Shown here: piece by piece, positions 8,244 to 16,322 of the stretch
How the letters are laid out: each line of letters begins with the position of its first letter
Numbering within the stretch: the first letter of the stretch is position 1
Assembly (NCBI RefSeq): GCF_001278075.1
Contig: NZ_CP011340.1
Span: 8,181,501 to 8,245,500, forward strand
Length of the DNA stretch: 64,000 bases
Direction: 5' to 3'
Source: Streptomyces pristinaespiralis
GTDB lineage: Bacteria; Actinomycetota; Actinomycetes; Streptomycetales; Streptomycetaceae
Program-made: the position numbers and the translations under genes
The notes under the pieces: generated by a model
Databases searched by the model: none
What the model saw: only the letters and a program-made list of their open reading frames with translations
Told to the model about the DNA's origin: nothing

Positions 8244-9389
8244 TTAGAAGCGGTCGGGATCGGTGAAGCCCAGCGGCACGGCCGGCTCTTTGCCCAGCGC
8301 CAGGTCGGCCACCGCCTCACCGATGCCCGTGGAGTGCTTGAAGCCGTGGCTGCTGCAGCCGCCCGCGACCAGCAGCCGCGGATCGCGCCCGGGCCGGCCG
8401 ATGACGAACTGCCCGTCGGGCGTGCGGGCGTAGATGTTCGCCACCGCCCGCGAGGGCGCCTGCCCGGCGCCGGGCACCGCGTCCGCCAGATGGCGGGCCA
8501 GCACGCTCCAGTCGGCGGGCGACACGGAGCGTTCCACCGTGTCGGGGTCGACGGTGGCGAAGTGCCGGCCGCCGTCCTCCAGGCCCAGCTTGAGCTCGGT
8601 GCCTCCGGGCAGCACCCCGTGCCCCCAGATGACGTCCCCGCCCGCGAGTTCGCGCATGAACACCGGCAGCCGGCGCAGGGTGAACCGTTCGTCGGCCTTC
8701 GCGGGGGTGAACCAGGTCGTCGGCATCCGCACCACCTCCAGCGGCAGCGACGGCACCAGCCGGCCCAGCCACGGCCCGGCGGTCACCACCGCCTGCCCGG
8801 CCCGCAGCACCCGGCCGGCGGCCGTGTGCACCTCGACACCCGTAGCGGTGAGCTCCAGGGCCGTGACCCGGGTGTCGGTCAGCACGCCGGCGCCCGCGGC
8901 CCGGGCCGCGCCGACCGCCGCCCGGATCGTCATCTCCGGCAGCGTCAGCCCGCCCGCCGGCTCGACGACGCCCACGTCGCCGGGCGCCAGCGCCTGATGG
9001 GCGGGCGCCCGGCGGTGCAGCTCCCGCCGGTCGAGGACCTCGATGTCCAGCCCGTGTTCGCGGGCCGCGCGCAGCGCACCGCCCACGATCCGCCCGTCGG
9101 GCGGGCCGATCAGCATCGCCCCGGTCGGATCGAGCAGGTGCGTGCCGGTCTCCCGCTCCAACTCCTGCCACAGCTGCCGGGAGCGGCGGGCCAGCGGCAC
9201 CAGCCCGGGATGCTCCAGGCACGCGGTGCGGAACATCCGGCTCTCCCCGTGCGAGGAGCCATGGGCGTTGGCCAGGCCGTACTGCTCGACGCCGATCACC
9301 CGCACCCCGCGCCCGGCCAGCTGCCACAGCGCGCACGCGCCCCACGCGCCGAGCCCGACGACGACGACGTCCGCGTCCGTGCCGCTCAC
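8244..9389 (-). CDS. Sarcosine/N-methyltryptophan oxidase-like FAD enzyme
   Basis: 381 residues of the MSOX/MTOX/NikD family of the DAO superfamily: N-terminal dinucleotide-binding VVVGLGAWGAC, family motif GSSHGESRMFR, and C-terminal GGCSSHGFKHSTGIGE. The family oxidises secondary amines (N-methyl amino acids, proline-like rings) to imines. In characterised members a Cys in a C-x-Y-x-x-(S/T)-P-D motif binds FAD covalently; the equivalent segment here reads NIYARTPDGQF, so Asn replaces that Cys and the flavin is probably not covalently bound at this position. The ATG overlaps the stop of the thioesterase gene (ATGA). A role in modifying an amino-acid-derived unit on the neighbouring carrier protein is inference. 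Confidence 0.82.
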   Translation of the reverse strand: MSGTDADVVVVGLGAWGACALWQLAGRGVRVIGVEQYGLANAHGSSHGESRMFRTACLEHPGLVPLARRSRQLWQELERETGTHLLDPTGAMLIGPPDGRIVGGALRAAREHGLDIEVLDRRELHRRAPAHQALAPGDVGVVEPAGGLTLPEMTIRAAVGAARAAGAGVLTDTRVTALELTATGVEVHTAAGRVLRAGQAVVTAGPWLGRLVPSLPLEVVRMPTTWFTPAKADERFTLRRLPVFMRELAGGDVIWGHGVLPGGTELKLGLEDGGRHFATVDPDTVERSVSPADWSVLARHLADAVPGAGQAPSRAVANIYARTPDGQFVIGRPGRDPRLLVAGGCSSHGFKHSTGIGEAVADLALGKEPAVPLGFTDPDRF

Positions 9390-10132
9390 GCCGCACCCAC
9401 CGCCCGGGCCGCGGCGAGCGCGGCGCTCGCGTCACGGGCGACGTGCTCCAGCAGCGGGACCGGGTCGGCCTGGAAGTAGAAGTGCCCGCCGTCGAACATC
9501 CGCAGCCCCATGAACCGCCGCGCGTGCTCCTGCCAGCCGGCCAGCCGCTCCGGCGCGACGACGACGTCGCCGTGCCCGCCGTACACGTTCAGCGGCATCC
9601 GCAGGTCCGGCGCGCCGGGCAGCGGGCGCCAGCTCTCCACCAGCCGCAGGTCGTTGCGCAGCGCCGGCGCGAACATCTCCCACAGGTCCGGGTCCTGCAA
9701 CACCTCCAGCGGGGTGCCGCCCATCGCGGCCAGGTGCAGCCGCAGTTCCTCGTCGGGCAGGGCGTGGCGGCGGGTGCCCTCGCCCTGCGGCCGCGGCGCG
9801 CCGCGTGCGGACAGCCCCAGCCACACCGGCAGCCGGTGGCCTTCCGCGGCCAGCTGCTGGGTCAGCTCGTAGGCGATCAGGGCGCCCATGCTGTGTCCGA
9901 AGAACGCGAACGGGCCGCTCAGATCGGCCGCGAGACGGCGCCGGAAGAACGCGGCCAGCGCGTGGGCGTCGTCGATCTGCGGCTCGCCGGTGAGCCGCCC
10001 GCGGCCGGGCGCGTCCAGCAGCCGCACGTCCCACGAGGCGGGCAGCAGCCTCGGCCAGTCGCGGTAGAGCAGATGCGAGCCGCCCGCGTGGTGGAACACG
10101 AACAGCCGCAGCCCGTCACCGGTGCCGTACAT
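9386..10132 (-). CDS. Type II thioesterase
   Basis: A 248-residue alpha/beta hydrolase of the GrsT/RifR type: LFVFHHAGG near the N-terminus, nucleophile elbow GHSMGALIAYEL, a late Asp (GGHGDVVV) and a terminal His (DGGHFYF). Type II thioesterases clear misprimed or stalled acyl groups from carriers. The start is the ATG at 10132, with GAGGGAG upstream. The gene ends in a 4-base overlap with the FAD oxidase gene and follows the LLM monooxygenase gene by 26 bp. A second such enzyme is encoded at 12858, so each assembly line may have its own editing enzyme. Confidence 0.9.
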   Translation of the reverse strand: MYGTGDGLRLFVFHHAGGSHLLYRDWPRLLPASWDVRLLDAPGRGRLTGEPQIDDAHALAAFFRRRLAADLSGPFAFFGHSMGALIAYELTQQLAAEGHRLPVWLGLSARGAPRPQGEGTRRHALPDEELRLHLAAMGGTPLEVLQDPDLWEMFAPALRNDLRLVESWRPLPGAPDLRMPLNVYGGHGDVVVAPERLAGWQEHARRFMGLRMFDGGHFYFQADPVPLLEHVARDASAALAAARAVGAA

Positions 10133-10158
10133 GGGCGCTCCCTCGTACCGGGCCGCGT

Positions 10159-11241
10159 TCACGCGGCGGCCACGGCCGCGACGCTGCCGGTGAAGGCGGG
10201 GGCGACATGCCGGGCGAACAGCTCCATGGCCCGCTCGGCCCGCTCGTAGGGCAGCGGGCCCGGGTTGAACTGCAGGCTCAGGCAGATGTCGTCGCCGTAC
10301 CAGTCGCGGATCGTCGCGATCTGGCCGCGGACCTCGTCCGGCGTGCCGGCCAGCACCTTGTTCGCCGCCAGCGCCGTGTCGAAGTCGTAGGAGCGGGCCT
10401 TGTCGGCGAACTGCTCGTAGCCCGGGTACTGCTCCGAGCGGGCGTTCGCCCAGGACGCGACCGCCGCCGCCATCTGCTCCACATAGTTGCGCTCGCACGC
10501 GGCCGCGTCCGAAAGGACCGCGGCCCGGTCCTCACCGAGGTAACAGGTGTACTTGATCTGGATGCGGCCCGGGCCCTCGTGGCCCGCCGCACGCCGCGCC
10601 TCGCGGTAGGCGGCCGTCATCTGCGTCAGCTGCTCCTGGCTGGTGACCGACGGCACCACCTGCAGATGGTGGCCCTGCTCACCGGCGAGCGCGCACGAGG
10701 CGGCGCTGGTCGCGGACGCCACGAACACCGGCGGGTGCGGCCGCTGATAGGGCCGGGGGAAGCCGGTCACCGGACCGAAACGGTGCACCTCGCCCTCGAA
10801 CCGGACCTCCTTGCCGCTCCACAGCGCCACACACGCCTCGACGACCTCCGTGAAACGGGTCCGGCTCTCCTCCATGGGCACGTTGAACAGTTCGAACTCG
10901 TCGGGCAGGAAACCGCGTCCGAAGCCCACGTCCAGCCGCCCGTGGCACAGGTTGTCCAGCAGCGCCAGCCGCGCCGCCAGCTGCACCGGATGCGCGAACG
11001 AGGCGATCACCGCGCCCGTCACCAGCCGTATGCGGCTGGTGCGCGCGGCGGCGGCCGTCAGGAACACCACCGGGTCGGGGCTGTAACCGCCGTAGGGGGA
11101 GCCGTAGTGCTCGACCGTCTGGACATGTTCGAAGTCCAGTGCCTCGGCCAGCTCGACCAGCTGAAGACTTTCGTCGTAATAGGTGCTCGCACTCTTCTTG
11201 ACCGGGTCGACGACCGGGAAGAAGTTGACGCCGAATTCCAT
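10159..11241 (-). CDS. Luciferase-like (LLM class) flavin monooxygenase
   Basis: 360 residues, bacterial-luciferase fold: MEFGVNFFPVVDP at the start, ALDFEHVQTVEHYG, RLDVGFGRGFLPDEF and a C-terminal domain with LAGTPDEVRGQI. It belongs to the branch seen as free-standing or embedded monooxygenases of NRPS/PKS pathways, acting on carrier-bound substrates (hydroxylation or Baeyer-Villiger type). The substrate is not deducible. The ATG at 11241 is preceded by GGAG at 7 nt; longer upstream starts lack an SD. It lies 146 bp downstream of the carrier-protein gene and is probably co-transcribed with it, the thioesterase, the FAD oxidase and the SARP. Confidence 0.87.
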   Translation of the reverse strand: MEFGVNFFPVVDPVKKSASTYYDESLQLVELAEALDFEHVQTVEHYGSPYGGYSPDPVVFLTAAAARTSRIRLVTGAVIASFAHPVQLAARLALLDNLCHGRLDVGFGRGFLPDEFELFNVPMEESRTRFTEVVEACVALWSGKEVRFEGEVHRFGPVTGFPRPYQRPHPPVFVASATSAASCALAGEQGHHLQVVPSVTSQEQLTQMTAAYREARRAAGHEGPGRIQIKYTCYLGEDRAAVLSDAAACERNYVEQMAAAVASWANARSEQYPGYEQFADKARSYDFDTALAANKVLAGTPDEVRGQIATIRDWYGDDICLSLQFNPGPLPYERAERAMELFARHVAPAFTGSVAAVAAA

Positions 11242-11387
11242 GGGGGGCTCCGTCCGGTGATCCGATTCCGGCTTCACGAAAAAGCCTGGTACAACTCTTC
11301 GACTATCGGACCTTAGACGGTGTCGGCGGGCCGTGCGGGGCGCGCGAGCGGGACTCCAGCCTCCGTATGAGGGGCCTTGAGTTGTTT

Positions 11388-11672
11388 TCAGGGCGTGCGC
11401 GTCGGACGCTCCTGGGAAAGCAGCTGCCACCAGTGCCCGAGCGTCGGGCGGGCCATCAACTCGGGAAAGCCGACCTCGATGCCGCGCCGGTGCCAGGCGG
11501 AGATGAGCCGCATGGTGCTGATCGAGTCCAGCCCGTGATCGACCAGGTCCTCGTCGTCGTCCGGCAGTTCCGCCGGCTCCAGCCGCATACAGCCGGCGAC
11601 CATCTGCCGCAGCAGCTGCCGGGTCAGCGGATCCGCTCCCGGCGGCACCTCACGCTCCGAATACGTCTCCAT
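11388..11672 (-). CDS. Discrete aryl-carrier-like protein
   Basis: About 94 residues. The core DDEDLVDHGLDSISTMRLIS carries the phosphopantetheine Ser, and the C-terminal helix with FPELMARPTLGHWWQLL is the form found in the carrier domain of EntB-type isochorismatases (aryl carrier proteins). It is therefore more NRPS/aryl-CP-like than a fatty-acid or type II PKS ACP. No adenylation domain is encoded within the window; one could lie to the left. The start is uncertain: ATG 11672 has no clear SD, and an in-frame ATG at 11744 gives 24 more residues. Head of the minus-strand group with the LLM, thioesterase, FAD oxidase and SARP genes. Confidence 0.8.
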   Translation of the reverse strand: METYSEREVPPGADPLTRQLLRQMVAGCMRLEPAELPDDDEDLVDHGLDSISTMRLISAWHRRGIEVGFPELMARPTLGHWWQLLSQERPTRTP

Positions 11673-11964
11673 GGCGCCGAAAGTAACAGCGCCGCACGGC
11701 CGTAAGGAAGGCGCTTCCCTATTGCCGTTCACGTGGTCAGGCATGTGTCAGTGCCGCGTCAGGCACCGCCCGGCGGAGAACTGCTCGACAGCGGCTGGAG
11801 ATTACTCGGGTCACCCGGTCGAAAGAAGCTACGGTGCATCTCGTCCATGGATAGTGAAGAAAGGACAGCGGGTCCCCAGTGGCGCAATATCGACCGCGCC
11901 TCGGATACCGATTCGTAAACCGGCTCGGAAGCCGAGCGCAGGCCGTCGAGGTACGGAGGAAACC
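11673..11964. promoter_or_regulatory. Divergent promoter region between carrier protein and second SARP gene
   Basis: 292 bp separate two divergent genes. The region is less G+C-rich than its surroundings, with AT-richer stretches near 11870-11925. It contains an imperfect palindrome around GGAAGGCGCTTCC (11706-11719) and the SARP gene's SD GGAGGAA (11955-11961). I see no convincing 11 bp-phased SARP heptamers here, so the regulator gene is probably controlled by something else. No further gene is visible. Confidence 0.45.
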
Positions 11965-12786
11965 ATGAAGATTCAGGTTCTGGGTCCGCTGAGTGGCCAC
12001 GTCAACGGGATGTCGATCGTTCCTACGGCGGGCAAACCGCGGCAGATCCTGGCGCTGCTCGCCCTCTACCCGGGACGGGTCATGCCCGTGCCCACACTCA
12101 TGGAGGAGATCTGGGGCACCGAACTGCCGCTGAGCGCACTCACCACACTCCAGACGTACATTCTCCAGCTGCGCCGCCGGCTGGGCACCGCCATGGGACC
12201 GGACGTCCCGGGCACCGCGAAGGACGTGCTGGCCACCCGGCACGGCGGCTACCTGCTGCAGATCCCACCCGAGGCCGTCGACGTCCACGAGTACGAGCGG
12301 CTCGTCGCCGAGGGCCAGCAGGCCTTCGACGACGGCGAGGACGAACGCGCCGCCCGCACCTACCGGCAGGCGCTGGATCTGTGGCAGGGCACCGCACTGG
12401 TCGACGTACGCGTCGGCCCGATCCTGGAGATAGAGGTCATGCGGCTGGAAGAGAGCAGACTCGTCACCCGTGAGCGCCGGATCGACGCCGATCTGCGCCT
12501 GGGCCGCCACGTCGAAGTGATCGCCGAACTCACCGACCTGATCGCCCGCCACCCCCAGCACGAGGGGCTGCACTCGCAGGCGATGGTGGCGCTCTACCGC
12601 TCCGGCCGCCAGGCCACCGCGCTCGACGTCTTCCACCGGCTGCGCCGGCGGCTGATCGACGAGCTCGGCGTGGAGCCCTCGCCGCAACTGCAGCGCCTGC
12701 ACCAGGCGATGCTCGCGGTCGACCCGCAGCTCGACGTGTCCTCCACCCCCCGGCGCACCTCCACCTTCAACCTGTACGCGGCCTGA
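11965..12786 (+). CDS. SARP-family transcriptional activator (second), small form
   Basis: 273 residues with the standard small-SARP layout (compare ActII-ORF4, DnrI): winged-helix domain (residues 1-~95, beginning MKIQVLGPL) followed by the BTA domain ending DELGVEPSPQLQRLHQAML. The ATG at 11965 is preceded by GGAGGAA at 4 nt. It stands directly upstream of the KS-alpha operon, which starts 72 bp downstream and has SARP-type heptamers in the gap. This makes it the best candidate for the pathway-specific activator of the type II PKS genes; autoregulation is not evident from the sequence. Confidence 0.94.
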   Translation: MKIQVLGPLSGHVNGMSIVPTAGKPRQILALLALYPGRVMPVPTLMEEIWGTELPLSALTTLQTYILQLRRRLGTAMGPDVPGTAKDVLATRHGGYLLQIPPEAVDVHEYERLVAEGQQAFDDGEDERAARTYRQALDLWQGTALVDVRVGPILEIEVMRLEESRLVTRERRIDADLRLGRHVEVIAELTDLIARHPQHEGLHSQAMVALYRSGRQATALDVFHRLRRRLIDELGVEPSPQLQRLHQAMLAVDPQLDVSSTPRRTSTFNLYAA

Positions 12787-12817
12787 ACCACCGGCGCGGG
12801 GGCGGTGGTTGGCTGAT

Positions 12818-12849
12818 TCGAGCCGTTCTCCAGGCCGGTCCGCGAAGGT
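12818..12849 (+). promoter_or_regulatory. SARP-type operator and -10 for the thioesterase/KS-alpha operon
   Basis: Heptamers TCGAGCC (12818) and TCCAGGC (12829) are exactly 11 bp apart. Eight bases after the second comes GAAGGT (12844-12849), matching an nAnnnT -10. The predicted transcription start falls within a few bases of the ATG at 12858, so the transcript may be nearly leaderless. Confidence 0.5.
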
Positions 12850-12857
12850 CGGTGCCC

Positions 12858-13661
12858 ATGAACGGATCCGTGCACACAGCAGCCGCGGGAGGCGGCCCCG
12901 CCCCGGCGGGCCGCCCACCCCTGCGGCTGTACTGCTTCGCGCACGCCGGCGCCGGGGTCACCGGCTTCGCCCGCTGGCCGACCCGGTCGGGCCCGGACAT
13001 CGACATCCGCCCGGTGCTGCTGCCCGGCCGTGACTCCCGGCGCCACGAGAAGCGCCCCACCTCACGCACCGGTCTGCTGGAGGACCTGCTCGGCGTCCTG
13101 TCCGACGCCGCGCACAGCGGCCCCTACGTCCTGTACGGGCACAGCCTGGGCGGCATGGTCGCCTACACCCTCGCCCGCGCCCTCACCGACAAGGGCCTGC
13201 CGCCCCCCGTGCTCCTCGCGGTCGGCGCCTGCCCGCCGCCGGACGCGGTCCTGGCCCACCACAGCGGCGAGTTGAGCGACGAGCAACTGCTCACCTTCCT
13301 CGGCGACCTGGGCTCCGCACCCACCGGCCTGCTCGCCGACCCGGACAGCGTGTGGCACCGCACGGTGCTGCCCGTCCTGCGGGACGACCTGCGGCTCGGC
13401 GCCGCCCTGCGCGCCGCCGCCAACGACCCCGCCACCGGAGGCCCCCTGCCGGTGCCGGTCCTGGCCGTCGACGGCCGGGACGACCGGGTGGTGGACGCGC
13501 AGGCGATGGACGGCTGGCGGCGCTGGACCACCGGCCCGCTGGTGCGGCGCACCGTCCCGGGCGACCACTTCTTCGTACGCGGCCGGGAGATCCCCCGGCT
13601 CATCGGGCGGGCCTGCCGTGTGGCGCGGCGCACCGCGCCCCTATCTGGAGGACAACTGTGA
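12858..13661 (+). CDS. Type II thioesterase (second)
   Basis: A 267-residue alpha/beta hydrolase: [17 protein letters not shown], nucleophile elbow [13 protein letters not shown], Asp in VDGRDDRVV and His in [10 protein letters not shown]. Editing thioesterase, first gene of the operon containing KS-alpha, KS-beta and ACP. Start chosen at ATG 12858 (AAGG 9 nt upstream); an in-frame GTG at 12852 is too close to that SD. The stop overlaps the GTG of KS-alpha (GTGA). Confidence 0.88.
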   Translation: MNGSVHTAAAGGGPAPAGRPPLRLYCFAHAGAGVTGFARWPTRSGPDIDIRPVLLPGRDSRRHEKRPTSRTGLLEDLLGVLSDAAHSGPYVLYGHSLGGMVAYTLARALTDKGLPPPVLLAVGACPPPDAVLAHHSGELSDEQLLTFLGDLGSAPTGLLADPDSVWHRTVLPVLRDDLRLGAALRAAANDPATGGPLPVPVLAVDGRDDRVVDAQAMDGWRRWTTGPLVRRTVPGDHFFVRGREIPRLIGRACRVARRTAPLSGGQL

Positions 13662-14941
13662 GGGACCAGGCGATGAGACGGGTCGTCATCACCGGCATAG
13701 GCGTCGTCGCGCCCGGCGGCGTGGGCACCCGGAACTTCTGGGACACGCTCACCGCGGGCCGCACCGCCACCCGCGGCATCACCCTGTTCGACGCATCCGC
13801 CTACCGCTCCCGCATCGCGGCCGAGGCCGACTTCGATGCCGCCGCGCACGGCTTCGGCCCCGCCGAGGCCGCCCGCCTGGACCGGGCCGCCCAGTTCGCC
13901 CTCGTCAGCGCCCGGGAGGCGCTCGCCGACAGCGGCCTGCCCACCGACCTGCCCGACCCGCTGCGCACCGGCGTCACCCTCGGCAGCGCGGTCGGCTGCA
14001 CCACCGGACTCGACGACGAGTACGGCGTCGTCAGCGAACAGGGCTCGGCCTGGGAGGTCGACCACACACGGGCCGTCGCCCACCTCTTCGACTACTTCGT
14101 GCCCAGCTCGCTGGCCGCCGAAGTGGCCCGCGCCACCGGCGCCCAGGGCCCCGTCTCCCTCATCTCCACCGGCTGCACCTCCGGCCTGGACTCCATCGGC
14201 CACGCCGTCGACCTGATCCGCGAGGGCAGCGCCGACGTCATGGTCACCGGCGCCACCGAAGCACCCATCTCGCCGATCACCGTCGCCTGCTTCGACGCCA
14301 TCAAGGCCACCAGCCCCCGCAACGACGACCCGGCCACCGCCTCCCGCCCCTTCGACCGCACCCGCAACGGGTTCGTCCTCGGCGAAGGCTCGGCCGTCCT
14401 GGTGCTGGAGGAGTTCGAACACGCCCGCCGCCGCGGCGCCCACGTGTACGCGGAGATCTCCGGCTTCGCCGGCCGCAGCAACGCCTACCACATGACCGGC
14501 CTGAAGGCCGACGGCGCCGAGATGGCCGAGGCGATCACCGCCGCCCTGGACGAGGCACGGCTCGACCCCACCGCCGTCGACTACATCAACGCCCACGGCT
14601 CGGGCACCAAGCAGAACGACCGGCACGAGACCGCCGCCTTCAAACGCAGCCTCGGCCACCACGCCCGCACCGTCCCGGTCAGCTCCATCAAATCGATGAT
14701 CGGACACTCCCTCGGCGCCATCGGGTCGCTCGAGGTCGCCGCCAGCGCCCTGGCCATCGAGCACAACACCGTCCCCCCGACGGCGAACCTGCACGAGCCC
14801 GACCCGGCGTGCGACCTCGACTACACCCCCCTGACCGCCCGCGAACAGCGCACCGACACGGTCCTCAGCGTCGGCAGCGGCTTCGGCGGCTTCCAGAGCG
14901 CCATCGTCCTGACCCGGCCGCGACTGCAGGAGGCAGCTTGA
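13658..14941 (+). CDS. Type II PKS ketosynthase alpha (set 1)
   Basis: 427 residues, KS-alpha of an aromatic minimal PKS: active-site Cys173 in [10 protein letters not shown], His residues in [11 protein letters not shown] and GHSLGAIGS, and the C-terminal [10 protein letters not shown]. It catalyses decarboxylative condensation of malonyl-ACP with its KS-beta partner. GTG 13658 has GGAGG 6 nt upstream and overlaps the thioesterase stop. Oddity: the stop TGA (14939-14941) lies in the TTGAC that begins the inserted IS element. If the element is removed, the frame runs a few more codons to a stop overlapping the KS-beta ATG, the usual coupled arrangement. Confidence 0.95.
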   Translation: MRDQAMRRVVITGIGVVAPGGVGTRNFWDTLTAGRTATRGITLFDASAYRSRIAAEADFDAAAHGFGPAEAARLDRAAQFALVSAREALADSGLPTDLPDPLRTGVTLGSAVGCTTGLDDEYGVVSEQGSAWEVDHTRAVAHLFDYFVPSSLAAEVARATGAQGPVSLISTGCTSGLDSIGHAVDLIREGSADVMVTGATEAPISPITVACFDAIKATSPRNDDPATASRPFDRTRNGFVLGEGSAVLVLEEFEHARRRGAHVYAEISGFAGRSNAYHMTGLKADGAEMAEAITAALDEARLDPTAVDYINAHGSGTKQNDRHETAAFKRSLGHHARTVPVSSIKSMIGHSLGAIGSLEVAASALAIEHNTVPPTANLHEPDPACDLDYTPLTAREQRTDTVLSVGSGFGGFQSAIVLTRPRLQEAA

Positions 14942-14990
14942 CTTCTCCCCCTCCTGAAAGAGGGGGATTCTCACGGCTCGCGCCGTGAGG
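14938..14990 (-). ncRNA. Probable omega-RNA 3' portion at the IS right end
   Basis: Two perfect hairpins (14971-14988 and 14946-14967, read on the minus strand) end 7 bases before the element's right end. In this family the omega-RNA overlaps the 3' end of tnpB and the right end, and its guide is the flanking DNA. Here the guide would begin at 14937 and read back into the KS-alpha 3' end. The 5' limit inside tnpB cannot be set from sequence alone. Confidence 0.5.
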
Positions 14991-16176
14991 GTTTCTGCTT
15001 CGTCACCGACTGCCCGCCCGGAGTGCTCCGTTGAGGTCTTACACCAGCTCCACAGACAGACACGGCCGGCCCGGCCGCCAGAAGGTTCTTCGCCGCGTTC
15101 ACGTCCCGGTCATGGACCGCCCCACAGCTGTCACACGTCCAGGTACGGACGGAAAGCGGCATTCTCCTTGCGAGGGTGCCGCAGGCGGAGCACATCTTGG
15201 AGGAGGGGAAGAAGCGGTCCACCGCGATCACTTCCCGTCCGTACCAGGCGGCCTTGTACTCCAGCATGGAGCGGAACTTGCTCCAGCTCGCGTCCGAGAT
15301 TGCCCGGGCGAGGGTGTGGTTCTTGACCATGTTGCGCACGGTCAGGTCCTCGATCACGATCGTTTGGTTGTCACGAACGAGACGAGTGGTCAGCTTGTGC
15401 AGGCCGTCACGCCGGCGATCGGCGATCCGGGCGTGGACCTTGGCGACTTTCTGCCGGGCCTTGGCCCGGTTGGCGCCGTCACCCTTGGCCTTGCGGGCGA
15501 GCTGCCGCTGGGCACGGGCGAGGCGGGCACGGTCGCGGCGCTCGTGCCGGGGGTTGGCGATCTTTTCCCCGGTGGACAGGGTCAGCAGGTGGTCCAGGCC
15601 GACATCGACACCGACCGCCGTATCGGTCGCGGGGAGCGGCTCGACGGACGGGTCGTCGCACAGCATCGAGACGAACCATCGGCCGGCGCTGTCCTGCGAG
15701 ACGGTCACCGTGGACGGCGATGCTCCCTCAGGAAGGGGACGCGACCACACGATGTCCAGCGGCTCCGCCATCTTCGCCAGGGTCAGGCGGCCGTCACGAA
15801 AGCGGAAACCGCTGGTGGTGTACTCGGCGGACCTTCGCGACCTCTTCCGCGACTTGAAACGAGGGTACTTGGCCCGTCTGCCGAAGAAGCTGGTGAAAGC
15901 CGTCTGCAAGTGCCGAAGACACTGCTGCAACGGCACCGACGACACGTCGTTGAGGAAGGCCAGCTCCTCAGTCTTCTTCCACACCGTCAGCATCGCCGAG
16001 GTCCGGCTGTAGTTGACCCGCTCCTGCCGCTCCCACGCCTCGGTACGAGCGGCGAGGGCGAGGTTGTAGACCTTGCGGATGCAGCCGAACGTGCGCGACA
16101 GCTCGGCCGCCTGCGCATCGGTCGGACAGAAGCGGTACCGATACGCCCGCTTCACGCACCTCGTGACCACGCTCAC
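14971..16176 (-). CDS. tnpB: TnpB (IS605 OrfB-type RNA-guided nuclease)
   Basis: 401 residues, full length. N-terminal helix-turn-helix (residues ~1-45, FGCIRKVYNLAL). All RuvC residues are present: Asp in GVDVGLDHLL, Glu in VIEDLTVRN, Asp in DRDVNAAKNLL. The zinc finger CSACG...CDSCG sits between the last two. Characterised TnpB proteins are RNA-guided nucleases using an omega-RNA from the element's right end, and they favour retention of the element at the donor site. The gene is opposite to the PKS operon. GTG start. No frameshift is seen, so the nuclease may be active even though tnpA is absent. Confidence 0.95.
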   Translation of the reverse strand: MSVVTRCVKRAYRYRFCPTDAQAAELSRTFGCIRKVYNLALAARTEAWERQERVNYSRTSAMLTVWKKTEELAFLNDVSSVPLQQCLRHLQTAFTSFFGRRAKYPRFKSRKRSRRSAEYTTSGFRFRDGRLTLAKMAEPLDIVWSRPLPEGASPSTVTVSQDSAGRWFVSMLCDDPSVEPLPATDTAVGVDVGLDHLLTLSTGEKIANPRHERRDRARLARAQRQLARKAKGDGANRAKARQKVAKVHARIADRRRDGLHKLTTRLVRDNQTIVIEDLTVRNMVKNHTLARAISDASWSKFRSMLEYKAAWYGREVIAVDRFFPSSKMCSACGTLARRMPLSVRTWTCDSCGAVHDRDVNAAKNLLAAGPAVSVCGAGVRPQRSTPGGQSVTKQKPSRREP

Positions 16177-16322
16177 AAACTAGCGGCGCCCGACGTGAAG
16201 ACCAAACCTACGGGTCAGAGCACTGTGATCCGCCCTGGCGGCGAATCACAGTTCCTTGCCCTGCTCCGCAGGTGTCCGTTTCCTCTCCGCCCTGAAGGGC
16301 GGAGCATCCACGGAGGAATGAG

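Larger units (their letters stand above)
14938..16316 (-). mobile_element. IS200/IS605-family element (tnpB-only) inserted between KS-alpha and KS-beta
   Basis: About 1.38 kb. Right end (low coordinate): TTGAC on the plus strand (TCAA on the element strand, the form of an IS605-type right-end cleavage site), then a perfect 8 bp hairpin (14946-14953/14960-14967) and a second hairpin (14971-14977/14982-14988). Left end: perfect 9 bp hairpin CTCCGCCCT/AGGGCGGAG (16285-16304). There are no inverted repeats or target duplication, as usual for this family, and no tnpA. The left boundary is uncertain: 16310, 16313 or 16316 would each restore KS-alpha/KS-beta coupling. With 16316 the flanking target sequence on the element strand would be TCATT. 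Confidence 0.82.

Noticed and set aside
11244..11387. tRNA or other small RNA in the gap between the LLM and carrier-protein genes
   Set aside because: No cloverleaf, T-loop or conserved RNA pattern could be found; it is treated as an ordinary spacer.
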